A stretch of DNA of 34,984 bases, taken from Pseudomonadota bacterium. GTDB lineage: Bacteria; Pseudomonadota; Gammaproteobacteria; Eutrophobiales; Eutrophobiaceae. The notes beneath the pieces are model-generated. The model made no database searches. It was not told where the DNA came from and saw only the letters and a list, made by a program, of their open reading frames with translations. Location: the NCBI GenBank assembly GCA_022574295.1, contig JACZSJ010000012.1:1-34984 (forward strand), read 5' to 3'. Both the position numbers and the translations under genes were made by a program. Of the stretch, positions 10,739 through 18,999 are shown piece by piece (the stretch's first letter is position 1; each line of letters begins with the position of its first letter).

Positions 10739-10800
10739 GTCATTCCCGCGAAAGCGGGAATCCAGTAGTTTAACTAGACCCCAGCTTTCGCGGGAGTGAC
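10739..10800. repeat. Palindromic repeat, GTCATTCCCGCGAAAGCGGGAATCCAG type (resembles dRS3-like repeats)
   Basis: GTCATTCCCGCGAAAGCGGGAATCCAG and the inverted arm CCCCAGCTTTCGCGGGAGTGAC; lies immediately 3' of ahcY and may double as a terminator. Confidence 0.7.
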
Positions 10801-10833
10801 GATCAATATCTCGTCAGTTCGCTACGGAGTTAT

Positions 10834-12249
10834 TTAGTAACGATAATGTTCGGGTTTGTAAGGCCCGTCGACAGTAACATTAATGTAATCAGCCTGGGTC
10901 TGGGTCAACTGAGTCAATTTTGCGCCAACACGATCCAGATGTAACCTGGCGACCTTTTCATCAAGATGTTTCGGCAATACATACACATCCTTTCCGTACT
11001 TGTCACCCTTTGTAAATAGTTCTATCTGGGCGAGCACCTGATTGGTAAAAGAATTGGACATAACAAAACTTGGGTGGCCTGTTGCACAACCCAGATTCAC
11101 CAAACGACCTTTGGCTAACAAAATTATACGTTTACCATCAGGGAAAATAACATGATCAACCTGTGGTTTGATCTCTTCCCACTCATATTTTTCAAGGCCG
11201 GCAACATCGATCTCATTATCAAAGTGGCCGATATTACAAACGATGGCCTCATTCTTCATCCTGACCATATGATCATGTTGAATCACACCAAAGTTACCGG
11301 TTGCGGTGACAAAGATATCTACCTGATCACAAACTTCATCCATACGCACCACACGATAACCTTCCATGGATGCCTGCAACGCACATATCGGATCAATTTC
11401 TGTCACCCATACGGTTGCACCCAGACCACGAAGCGATTGTGCACAGCCCTTACCAACATCACCATAACCCAGAACCAGAACAACCTTGCCGGCAATCATG
11501 ACGTCGGTAGCACGCTTGATACCATCGACCAGAGATTCCCGACAGCCATATAAATTATCAAACTTGGATTTAGTCACAGAATCATTGACGTTAATGGCAG
11601 GGAAAGGTAATTCATCCGTCTTGACCATTTGATATAAACGCTGAACGCCGGTCGTGGTTTCTTCCGTCACACCTTGTATGTTCGCCAGTGTGCGGGAATA
11701 AAAATCACTGTCCTCAGACATTTTTTTCTTGATGGCTGCAAACATCACCGTCTCTTCTTCAGAACCGGGGTTATCAAGGACGGAAATATCTTTTTCAGCC
11801 CTGGTTCCCAGGATCAGTAACATGGTCGCATCACCACCATCATCCAGGATCATGTTTGGCGAGCCACCATCACCCCATAACATCATACGGTGAGTGTAAT
11901 CCCAATATTCTTCCAGAGTTTCACCCTTAACAGCGAAGACCGGGATCTTTTGATCCGCAATGGCCGCAGCCGCGTGATCCTGTGTGGAGAAAATATTACA
12001 TGAGACCCAACGCACTTCTGCACCCAGTGCCACCAGCGTCTCGATGAGTACGGCGGTTTGAATGGTCATATGCAAAGACCCGGCAATGCGCGCACCTTTT
12101 AAAGGCTGGGCATCGGCAAATTCCTGTCGAATCGATACCAGACCCGGCATCTCAGTTTCGGCAATACGAATTTCTTTATGGCCCCATTCGGACAGTGATA
12201 GATCAGCAACAAAATAATCAGAAAATACATCGGAAGCAGCTACGCTCAT
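10834..12249 (-). CDS. ahcY: Adenosylhomocysteinase (S-adenosyl-L-homocysteine hydrolase)
   Basis: 471 aa; [42 protein letters not shown]-terminal [11 protein letters not shown]. Confidence 0.97.
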   Translation of the reverse strand: MSVAASDVFSDYFVADLSLSEWGHKEIRIAETEMPGLVSIRQEFADAQPLKGARIAGSLHMTIQTAVLIETLVALGAEVRWVSCNIFSTQDHAAAAIADQKIPVFAVKGETLEEYWDYTHRMMLWGDGGSPNMILDDGGDATMLLILGTRAEKDISVLDNPGSEEETVMFAAIKKKMSEDSDFYSRTLANIQGVTEETTTGVQRLYQMVKTDELPFPAINVNDSVTKSKFDNLYGCRESLVDGIKRATDVMIAGKVVLVLGYGDVGKGCAQSLRGLGATVWVTEIDPICALQASMEGYRVVRMDEVCDQVDIFVTATGNFGVIQHDHMVRMKNEAIVCNIGHFDNEIDVAGLEKYEWEEIKPQVDHVIFPDGKRIILLAKGRLVNLGCATGHPSFVMSNSFTNQVLAQIELFTKGDKYGKDVYVLPKHLDEKVARLHLDRVGAKLTQLTQTQADYINVTVDGPYKPEHYRY

Positions 12250-12267
12250 CTGGTTTTACTCCAAATC

Positions 12268-12338
12268 AAGCGAGCACCGTTTGAAAATGCTATCTCCCAA
12301 GCCTGGCGGTTGAATTCGTCGCAGTGCTCCTCGGGGGA
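12268..12338 (-). ncRNA. SAH (S-adenosylhomocysteine) riboswitch in the ahcY leader
   Basis: Minus strand reads CCCCCGAGGAGCACTGCGACGAATTCAACCGCCAGGCTTGGGAGATAGCATTTTCAAACGGTGCTCGCTTGATT. It has the CCGAGGAGC(R)CUGCGAC start, CCAGGCUUGG and closing AACGGUGCUCG (GAGCAC/GUGCUC pairing) of the ahcY-associated SAH riboswitch, just upstream of the GGAG ribosome-binding site. Confidence 0.92.
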
Positions 12339-12354
12339 TAGTTGTACTGTTTAT

Positions 12355-12381
12355 CCTTTAGTAATCAGAGATTCCTAAAGG
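12355..12381 (-). promoter_or_regulatory. 5'-terminal mRNA stem-loop upstream of the SAH riboswitch
   Basis: CCTTTAG-t-AATC-aga-GATT-c-CTAAAGG inverted repeat lying directly at the predicted transcription start. Confidence 0.5.
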
Positions 12382-12389
12382 GGGCGGGA

Positions 12390-12417
12390 ATTATAGCGCC
12401 ATGATTCTGTTAATCAA
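12390..12417 (-). promoter_or_regulatory. Sigma70-type promoter for ahcY
   Basis: Minus strand TTGATT-N16-TATAAT (-35 at 12412-12417, -10 at 12390-12395). Confidence 0.7.
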
Positions 12418-12492
12418 GTTAGCTTTGGCCTGATTTGGAGTAAATTTGATAATTCACAGTAATCTCTTAGATTTGGTTTTGCCTGATGGCAA

Positions 12493-12526
12493 GTACCTTT
12501 CTCTTGCGTGCCCAAGAGAAAGGTAC
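12493..12526. repeat. Palindromic repeat, GTACCTTTCTCTT...AAGAGAAAGGTAC
   Basis: 13-bp perfect inverted repeat with 8-nt loop; same family as 14511-14545. Confidence 0.7.
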
Positions 12527-12779
12527 GAAAGAGAAGGGCACCCTAATGCCTTGGTCTAACGGCTCCCCGAACTGCTCACCATCGCCAACGCGTCGTTCAA
12601 ATTCGCATCCATGCTCAGTTGAACTAAAAATTACATCCCTGTAATTTTTACGCTACCGATGGCAATCAGTCCGGCAAGGCAAAACGGGAGCAAAAAACTG
12701 CAGAACATTTACGACAGTGGAATGATTATAAAAATCGATCTATCCTGAGCAATAGTTTCTCAGACCTAAAGGAATAGAG

Positions 12780-12917
12780 ATGAAAATACCTCATATCAAT
12801 AATCTACTTGAAAGAAGAGCGCGCTTTACCCCTTTAATATCCAATATACGCGCTAGTCTAGCTCACTATATAAGAAAAATAAGCGGACGCTCTAGTATCC
12901 GCTTATCAACAAGTTAG
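12780..12917 (+). CDS. Small ORF (45 aa, basic) preceding the first cassette boundary
   Basis: AAAGGAA-tagag-ATG; translation MKIPHINNLLERRARFTPLISNIRASLAHYIRKISGRSSIRLSTS*. The TAG stop falls in the GTTAG recombination core. Shorter than the ORF-track cutoff. Confidence 0.35.
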   Translation: MKIPHINNLLERRARFTPLISNIRASLAHYIRKISGRSSIRLSTS

Positions 12918-12922
12918 CAAGC
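12857..12922 (+). other. Degenerate attC-like site (right end of a preceding cassette)
   Basis: 9-bp perfect hairpin ATAAGCGGA/TCCGCTTAT (12879-12906) followed by caacaaG|TTAGCAAGC core; the left core GTCTAGC is one base off RYYYAAC. Confidence 0.4.
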
Positions 12923-12933
12923 TAGATAAATAA

Positions 12934-13242
12934 ATGAGTCTAATAGAAAGATCAAAAATTGTTTATGTTTATACGTTCCTAGCGATAGTAATGTTCGGAT
13001 ATTTTATGGGTTACTTAATTTTTTCGAGTGATCCTCGAATGTCTAATCATGCTTTAGAAGTTGAAAAAGCTTACTTATGGGAAATTATTTTATTAGTTGT
13101 TGGTTTATTAAGTACATTTGTAATTTTATTATCGTCCTTATCACATTCTTTAAAAACAAAAAGAATGAAATGGAGAACATTAATGATTTTTATATTTCCA
13201 TTATCGTTTGTTTACGCATGGATACACGGTAGAAAGGCTTAA
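12934..13242 (+). CDS. Cassette-encoded hypothetical membrane protein (about 3 TM segments)
   Basis: 102 aa; hydrophobic segments VYVYTFLAIVMFGYFMGYLIF, IILLVVGLLSTFVILLSSL, LMIFIFPLSFVYAW. It lies 20 nt after the cassette boundary and 13 nt before an attC. Confidence 0.7.
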   Translation: MSLIERSKIVYVYTFLAIVMFGYFMGYLIFSSDPRMSNHALEVEKAYLWEIILLVVGLLSTFVILLSSLSHSLKTKRMKWRTLMIFIFPLSFVYAWIHGRKA

Positions 13243-13255
13243 AAATTATTATGAC

Positions 13256-13325
13256 GCTTGCTAACAAGTCACTCCATACGGACGCGCGAAAAAGCCCGCG
13301 CGCCCGTGAGTTCAAACGTTATGAG
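13256..13325 (+). other. attC: attC site (integron cassette recombination site) of cassette 1
   Basis: GCTTGCTAACAAGTCACTCCATACGGACGCGCGAAAAAGCCCGCGCGCCCGTGAGTTCAAACGTTATGAG. R'' GCTTGCTAAC is the exact reverse complement of the cassette 5' start GTTAGCAAGC at 12913-12922; layout closely resembles the aadA attC. Confidence 0.87.
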
Positions 13326-13446
13326 ATGATGTAGATAAAGGAATGGTTTAGCATAATGAAAGCAGATAAAATCATACAAAAAAATAAGAAAAAGGATAGT
13401 AAACATCAAAGATAACTGTTTTCAATAGCAATTAAATGAGGTCGAT

Positions 13447-13668
13447 ATGAGCGAAAAAATTAATGACGCAGCTTTGAAGGCACTAAAGATTGCCTTTAGC
13501 TACATGCCCAAAGCAATAGAAGTGACCAAATATGAATATGGCGATCGCTACCAAAAAGTGCTTGAGCATATTGAAACAGTCAAAGAAACCTTACTCATCA
13601 ACGATGTGGATCCCGAGGAAGTATATGGCGAGATAAATCCCGAAAATACACCTCATTCGACCTATTAA
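13447..13668 (+). CDS. Cassette-region hypothetical small protein (73 aa)
   Basis: ATGAGG-tcgat-ATG context; MSEKINDAALKALKIAFSYMPKAIEVTKYEYGDRYQKVLEHIETVKETLLINDVDPEEVYGEINPENTPHSTY. Confidence 0.65.
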   Translation: MSEKINDAALKALKIAFSYMPKAIEVTKYEYGDRYQKVLEHIETVKETLLINDVDPEEVYGEINPENTPHSTY

Positions 13669-13739
13669 TAAATTAGTAGTATTCGAGATCACTGTAGATG
13701 AAATTAAATTCGGTAGGCAATACAGCGGCGTTAAATGCT

Positions 13740-14204
13740 ATGAAAACAATAAATACGTTGATACTCCTTGGCGTTGTCGCGATCGTCGCTTCTTGTGATT
13801 CTCCACAAAGCATGGCATCCGTGACACAAGAGTCTTCCGATCTCCCCAAAAACACGGTCCTCGTGACGTACGAGTGGATCCGAGATCTGATCACAGTGAC
13901 CCAGAAAACGATGCTAGATGCAAGAAAACAACCTGGCAAGAACTACTTTATCGGATGGAAAAACGACGATGATGTGGTCACCGAAATCATCTTATTCAGA
14001 GATCATCCTCAACCTGAACCTGAAGTCATCGTGCAGGACTACGCCGGGTTAAAAAAAGCAATTCGTCAACTCCCCTCTGGATCTTTCGTCAGTTACACGT
14101 TTTCAGACTTCAGGAAAGACCTTTTGAATTACCAGCAGATCAAGGAACTGCACGACTTGTGTGCGAAGAATGGGATGCACTTCCTTCTTCACATGGGAGG
14201 ATAA
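13740..14204 (+). CDS. Cassette-encoded hypothetical lipoprotein
   Basis: Lipoprotein signal MKTINTLILLGVVAIVASC (lipobox VASC). The ORF-track start at 13698 would cross the cassette boundary; ATG at 13740 is 9 nt inside it. Confidence 0.7.
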   Translation: MKTINTLILLGVVAIVASCDSPQSMASVTQESSDLPKNTVLVTYEWIRDLITVTQKTMLDARKQPGKNYFIGWKNDDDVVTEIILFRDHPQPEPEVIVQDYAGLKKAIRQLPSGSFVSYTFSDFRKDLLNYQQIKELHDLCAKNGMHFLLHMGG

Positions 14205-14205
14205 A

Positions 14206-14280
14206 GCATTTAACAACACCATGCACACAGACAAAAATTCCGTTGCGCTCCACTTTTGCCGGTGATAGCAAACGTTAAGA
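14206..14280 (+). other. attC: attC site of cassette 3
   Basis: GCATTTAACAACACCATGCACACAGACAAAAATTCCGTTGCGCTCCACTTTTGCCGGTGATAGCAAACGTTAAGA. R'' GCATTTAAC is the exact reverse complement of GTTAAATGC at 13730-13738 (cassette start). Confidence 0.9.
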
Positions 14281-14510
14281 ACAACGAAGGGATCAATTCC
14301 CCTTTTATCAAGCCGAGGAAAGAAGTAGTGATAGGGGCAGATGTACAGGAAGTACAGGTGAGCGGCTCCATGACAGGATGTCATGTAGGCGTGTACCCGT
14401 TAGCACTACTGCCTGACGAGGGAAGCCGGAGGCCATGTCATCGGGGGCGATTTTGATGTGCAGGATGCACGAATGTCGCGGGTGCATGGATGCACAGGAG
14501 CGACCTTTTC

Positions 14511-14563
14511 GTACCTTTTCTTTCGTTCGTACAAAGAAAAGGTACACGCCGCTAAAAGGCGGA
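14511..14563. repeat. Palindromic repeat GTACCTTTTCTTT...AAAGAAAAGGTAC followed by the GCCGCTAAAAGGCGG hairpin
   Basis: 13-bp inverted repeat (14511-14523/14533-14545); 14516-14563 recurs in inverted orientation at 34937-34984 with about 2 mismatches over 48 nt. Confidence 0.75.
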
Positions 14564-14632
14564 ACCAAAGCTTATGATAAACGTGAGATCTTACGGATAA
14601 ATAAAGTTCGCCTTTCAGGCGGTATGTTTTTA

Positions 14633-14660
14633 CTGGATTCCCGCCTGCGCGAGAATGACG
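14633..14660. repeat. GGATTCCCGC...GAGAATGAC half-copy of the repeat seen at 10739-10800
   Basis: ctGGATTCCCGCCTGCGCGAGAATGACg, immediately 3' of metK. Confidence 0.55.
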
Positions 14661-14671
14661 AATTGTGAAAG

Positions 14672-15829
14672 CTACCCCAATTCCGATTTCAAAGCGTCAG
14701 CTTTATCCACACTCTCCCACGGTAAATCAATATCCGTTCGACCAAAATGACCATAGGCCGCTGTTTGTTTATAAATCGGTTGCAGCAGATCCAACATACT
14801 AATAATGCCCTTAGGCCTCAGATCAAAATGCTCTCTAACCGCAGCGATCAATTGAGATTCATCAACAGTCCCCGTACCAAAAGTCTCAATACCGATCGAA
14901 GTTGGTTCAGCCACACCAATTGCATAAGACACCTGCACCTCACATTTTGAAGCCAGCCCGGCAGCAACGATATTCTTTGCTACATACCGTGCGGCATAGG
15001 ATGCGGAACGATCCACCTTGGAAGGATCTTTGCCCGAGAAGGCACCGCCGCCATGACGTGCCATGCCACCATAGGTATCGACAATGATCTTGCGACCCGT
15101 CAAACCACAATCCCCAGCGGGTCCACCAATGACAAAACGTCCAGTTGGATTAATGTGATACAGGGTGTTTTCATGTAACCATTTTTCAGGCAGTACAAGT
15201 TTAATAATTTCTTCCATTACGGCTTCGCGCAGATCTTCTGTACTAATATCATCTGTGTGCTGTGTAGATAAAACCACTGCATCAATCGCTACTGGCTGGC
15301 CATCTTCATAACGGAATGTTACCTGACTCTTGGCATCGGGTCGCAACCAGCTTAATTTACCATTCTTCCTGATCTCGGCCTGCTTGCGCACCAGTCGATG
15401 GGCATAATCAATCGGAGCCGGCATCAAAGTATCAGTTTCATTGCACGCGTAACCAAACATCAGGCCCTGATCCCCTGCTCCCTGTTCTTTCTCATCACCT
15501 TCATCAACACCCATGGCGATATCATCAGACTGTTTGTCCAACGTAACATTGACATTGCAGCTCCTGGCATCAAAACCGATGTCCGGATCGGTATACCCAA
15601 TCTCGCTGATGGTCTGTCGAACGATGGATTCTATATCTACATTTGCCTCGCTCGTCACTTCCCCGGCAATCACAACAAGACCTGTAGTCACAAGGGTTTC
15701 ACAGGCAATTCTTGATTTGGGATCCTGCGCAATCAGCGCATCCACAATCGAATCGGAAATCTGATCTGCAACCTTGTCCGGATGACCCTCCGAGACGGAC
15801 TCTGAAGTAAATAAATAATCCTTTGCCAT
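14672..15829 (-). CDS. metK: S-adenosylmethionine synthetase
   Basis: 385 aa; [64 protein letters not shown]. Confidence 0.98.
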   Translation of the reverse strand: MAKDYLFTSESVSEGHPDKVADQISDSIVDALIAQDPKSRIACETLVTTGLVVIAGEVTSEANVDIESIVRQTISEIGYTDPDIGFDARSCNVNVTLDKQSDDIAMGVDEGDEKEQGAGDQGLMFGYACNETDTLMPAPIDYAHRLVRKQAEIRKNGKLSWLRPDAKSQVTFRYEDGQPVAIDAVVLSTQHTDDISTEDLREAVMEEIIKLVLPEKWLHENTLYHINPTGRFVIGGPAGDCGLTGRKIIVDTYGGMARHGGGAFSGKDPSKVDRSASYAARYVAKNIVAAGLASKCEVQVSYAIGVAEPTSIGIETFGTGTVDESQLIAAVREHFDLRPKGIISMLDLLQPIYKQTAAYGHFGRTDIDLPWESVDKADALKSELG

Positions 15830-15983
15830 GTGTTTAAACCCTAAAATTTAATCGCTTGTTTTGAATTGTAAGAATACTGCGAAACTAAAATGAGCGGCGC
15901 AGTTTAACCGATTCCTGTACGCTTGACGATGCTATACTGAACACCTGCCAGTAAATGATTTAAAAAAGGAAATATCACAATAA

Positions 15984-16541
15984 ATGGTATTAACAAAAAC
16001 ACCTGTATGTGACTTTGGCCAGGCAGCAATAGACTTCAAGCTGCCTGACACTAATGGAAAACTGTGGACACTCGCAGACTGTCAAGGCGAAAACGGCACC
16101 CTGGTGATGTTCATCTGTAATCATTGTCCTTATGTAAAAGCAATTCAGGAGCGTCTTGCCCGTGATACCCGTGAGCTACTGAACGTCGGTGTAAAAAGCG
16201 TTGCCATTATGTCTAACGATACCAGCGATTACCCGGAAGATTCTCTAGAGAATATGCAAAAAATTGCCAGCCGATTTCAGTATCCCTTTCCTTATCTACT
16301 GGACGAAACTCAGGAAATTGCCAAAGCTTATGGTGCGGTCTGTACACCGGATTTTTTCGGCTATAACTCTGATCTGGGACTGCAATATCGTGGTCGTCTG
16401 GATGCCAGCCGCTCGGAGCCTGCGGCAAGCAATGCGCCCCGGGAATTATTTGCAGCCATGAAATCAATTGCCGCTTCAGGCAAAGGGCCTGAAGATCAAA
16501 TCACGGGGCTGGGCTGTTCTATAAAATGGAAAAGCAATTAA
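15984..16541 (+). CDS. Thioredoxin-fold AhpC/TSA (redoxin) family protein
   Basis: 185 aa; DFKLPDTNGKLWTLADC, VMFICNHCPYVKAIQERL. Confidence 0.85.
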   Translation: MVLTKTPVCDFGQAAIDFKLPDTNGKLWTLADCQGENGTLVMFICNHCPYVKAIQERLARDTRELLNVGVKSVAIMSNDTSDYPEDSLENMQKIASRFQYPFPYLLDETQEIAKAYGAVCTPDFFGYNSDLGLQYRGRLDASRSEPAASNAPRELFAAMKSIAASGKGPEDQITGLGCSIKWKSN

Positions 16542-16601
16542 ATTTGAAAATAGGAAGCTGATCCGAAACAGGTATCTCAACCTAGTAACCCTGATAATGT
16601 A

Positions 16602-16743
16602 AGGGTGCCCCTATTAATTCGGATTTTTTCGTGAGTGCAAGGAAGTACCGCGCGGAAGACCGCAGTGTATATGGAATACACGAGGATCTGAGCACGGAAC
16701 TGACGCCGCAATCGTGGGAAAAGACAATTAATAGGTGTGCCCT
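16602..16743. repeat. Intergenic inverted-repeat-bounded element upstream of tkt, MITE-like or structured
   Basis: Ends AGGGTGCCCCTATTAATT / AATTAATAGGTGTGCCCT (imperfect inverted arms); internal hairpins GTGTATatgGAATACAC-type and GCGCGGaagacCGC. Confidence 0.6.
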
Positions 16744-16958
16744 CAGAAAAAGCATCAAATTTGCCGCATCCCCTTGCCCGAAAACCGTGCCTGAGAGACA
16801 ATGCGCGGCCTGAGAAAACTTCTTCCAGATGGTTACAGACAATTAACAAAAATTAGGCACACACAGGCCTGGAAAAGATAAATCTGGAAAAGCCTGCGCA
16901 GATTGACAGCAGCAGCTCAGACAATATTCAAAAATCAACTAACTCTCAGGAGATTTCT

Positions 16959-18959
16959 ATGCCTTCAAGGCGTGAACTTGCCAATGCGATCCGTGCACTG
17001 AGTATGGATGCTGTACAAAAAGCCAATTCTGGCCATCCGGGTGCACCGATGGGCATGGCGGATATTGCCGAGGTGCTGTGGAACGATTTTCTTCAGCACA
17101 ACCCGGCCAATCCAGACTGGCCCGATCGAGATCGTTTTGTGATGTCTAATGGTCACGGCTCGATGCTACTGTATTCCCTGCTACACCTGAGTGGTTATGA
17201 TCTCTCCATTGAAGACATCAAGCAGTTTCGTCAATTACATTCAAAAACACCGGGCCATCCTGAGTATGGTGACACCCCTGGCATTGAAACAACCACAGGC
17301 CCACTGGGTCAGGGCGTTGCCAATGCGGTCGGCATGGCCATTGCGGAACGTGCGCTGGCTGCGAAATTTAATCAAGATGGACTGGATATCGTCGATCACT
17401 ACACCTATTTCTCCGTTGGTGATGGCTGCCTGATGGAAGGTATCTCACATGAAGCCTGTTCCCTGGCGGGCACATTGAAACTTGGCAAGCTCATAGGCAT
17501 TTATGATAGCAACAAAATTTCCATTGATGGCGATATAGTAGGCTGGTTTACCGACGACTCCGCCAGCCGCTTCGAATCTTATGGCTGGCATGTAATTCGC
17601 GACGTCGATGGCCATGATGCGGATCAAATTATTGCCGCATTTAACGAGGCACGCTCAATCACTGACAAACCTTCCTTGCTCTGCTGTACAACAGTCATTG
17701 GATGGGGCTCGCCAAACAAACAGGGCAAGGGATCGTGTCATGGTGCGCCACTGGGCGATGATGAAATTGCGCTGACAAGAGAAAAAATAGGCTGGGTTCA
17801 TGATGCTTTTGTTATTCCTGATGAATATTATGCGGGCTGGGATGCCAAAGAACGTGGTGCACAACTGGAAACAGAATGGAACGAAAAATTCAGTGTCTAT
17901 CAGGAAAAATATCCAGAACTAGCCGCAGAGTTTCAACGCCGCATCGAAGGAAAGCTTCCTGATAACTGGTCTGAGACATCCGCTAAATACATCAGGGACA
18001 TTGCCGAAACCGGGGAAGATATGGCTTCTCGACAGGCCTCACAAAAAGCACTGAATGCGTATGGTCCGCTGTTACCCGAGCTTATTGGCGGCTCAGCGGA
18101 TCTGGCCGGTTCCAATCTGACTATCTGGTCAGGTTCCAAAAGCATCGGTGGTGAGTCTGGGGCAGGAAATTATCTCTATTACGGTGTACGTGAATTTGCC
18201 ATGTTCGCGATTAATAGTGGTATTGCGCTACATGGCGGCTTCATCCCTTACGGTGCGACCTTCCTTATATTCTCGGATTACGCACGTAATGCGCTACGCA
18301 TGGCTGCGCTGATGAAACAACGCAACATCTTTGTATTCACACATGACTCGATTGGTCTGGGTGAAGATGGCCCAACGCATCAGGCTGTTGAACAGGCAGC
18401 CACTTTACGTTTGATCCCAAATATGACGGTGTGGCGTCCCTGTGATGCTGTTGAGTCCGCGGTTGCCTGGCAGATGGCGATAGAGAGAACCACTGGCCCT
18501 TCTTCATTACTTTTTTCTCGGCAAAAACTGGCGCATATACCTCGCTCACCCGAGCAAATTGAGTGCATCAGGAAAGGCGCCTATGTCCTGCTGGATTGCG
18601 AAGGCGAGCCTGACGTCATCGTCATTGCCACTGGCTCTGAAGTTGAACTGGCCATGCATGCCGCAGGCAAACTCAATGCAGCCGGCCACAAGATCCGTGT
18701 TGTTTCCATGCCCGCTACCAATCTTTTTGATGCCCAGGATCAGTCTTATCGTGATTCGGTATTGCCGCCTGCTTGCCGACAACGTATCTCGGTAGAGGCA
18801 GGCGTGACTGATTACTGGCGGAAATATGTGGGCCTGGATGGCAAGGTATTGGGTGTTGACAGTTTCGGTGAATCTGCCCCGGCCAATGATGTTTTCGAGC
18901 ACTTCGGTCTGACTGCAGAGAAATTAGAAGCAATGATCAAAGATCTGACAACCGCATAA
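16959..18959 (+). CDS. tkt: Transketolase
   Basis: 666 aa; [50 protein letters not shown]. Confidence 0.98.
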   Translation: MPSRRELANAIRALSMDAVQKANSGHPGAPMGMADIAEVLWNDFLQHNPANPDWPDRDRFVMSNGHGSMLLYSLLHLSGYDLSIEDIKQFRQLHSKTPGHPEYGDTPGIETTTGPLGQGVANAVGMAIAERALAAKFNQDGLDIVDHYTYFSVGDGCLMEGISHEACSLAGTLKLGKLIGIYDSNKISIDGDIVGWFTDDSASRFESYGWHVIRDVDGHDADQIIAAFNEARSITDKPSLLCCTTVIGWGSPNKQGKGSCHGAPLGDDEIALTREKIGWVHDAFVIPDEYYAGWDAKERGAQLETEWNEKFSVYQEKYPELAAEFQRRIEGKLPDNWSETSAKYIRDIAETGEDMASRQASQKALNAYGPLLPELIGGSADLAGSNLTIWSGSKSIGGESGAGNYLYYGVREFAMFAINSGIALHGGFIPYGATFLIFSDYARNALRMAALMKQRNIFVFTHDSIGLGEDGPTHQAVEQAATLRLIPNMTVWRPCDAVESAVAWQMAIERTTGPSSLLFSRQKLAHIPRSPEQIECIRKGAYVLLDCEGEPDVIVIATGSEVELAMHAAGKLNAAGHKIRVVSMPATNLFDAQDQSYRDSVLPPACRQRISVEAGVTDYWRKYVGLDGKVLGVDSFGESAPANDVFEHFGLTAEKLEAMIKDLTTA

Positions 18960-18999
18960 TTATGTAATTATTATTTAAGACGAATACGGAGAATTAAAG

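Noticed and set aside
14256-14668. ORFs 14256-14456, 14308-14568, 14435-14668
   Set aside because: They span an attC end and dispersed palindromic repeats; no ribosome-binding sites or coherent protein character.
12400-14670. Integron integrase gene next to the cassettes
   Set aside because: No tyrosine-recombinase-like ORF in the ORF track within or around the cassette region.
15830-15983. Possible SAM riboswitch upstream of metK
   Set aside because: No recognisable SAM-I, SAM-II, SAM-III or SAM-IV core in the spacer; only the SAH riboswitch of ahcY is supported.
16577-16849. Reverse-strand ORFs (90 and 86 aa) upstream of tkt
   Set aside because: They lie over an inverted-repeat element with internal hairpins and overlap each other in two frames; better explained as non-coding repeat DNA.
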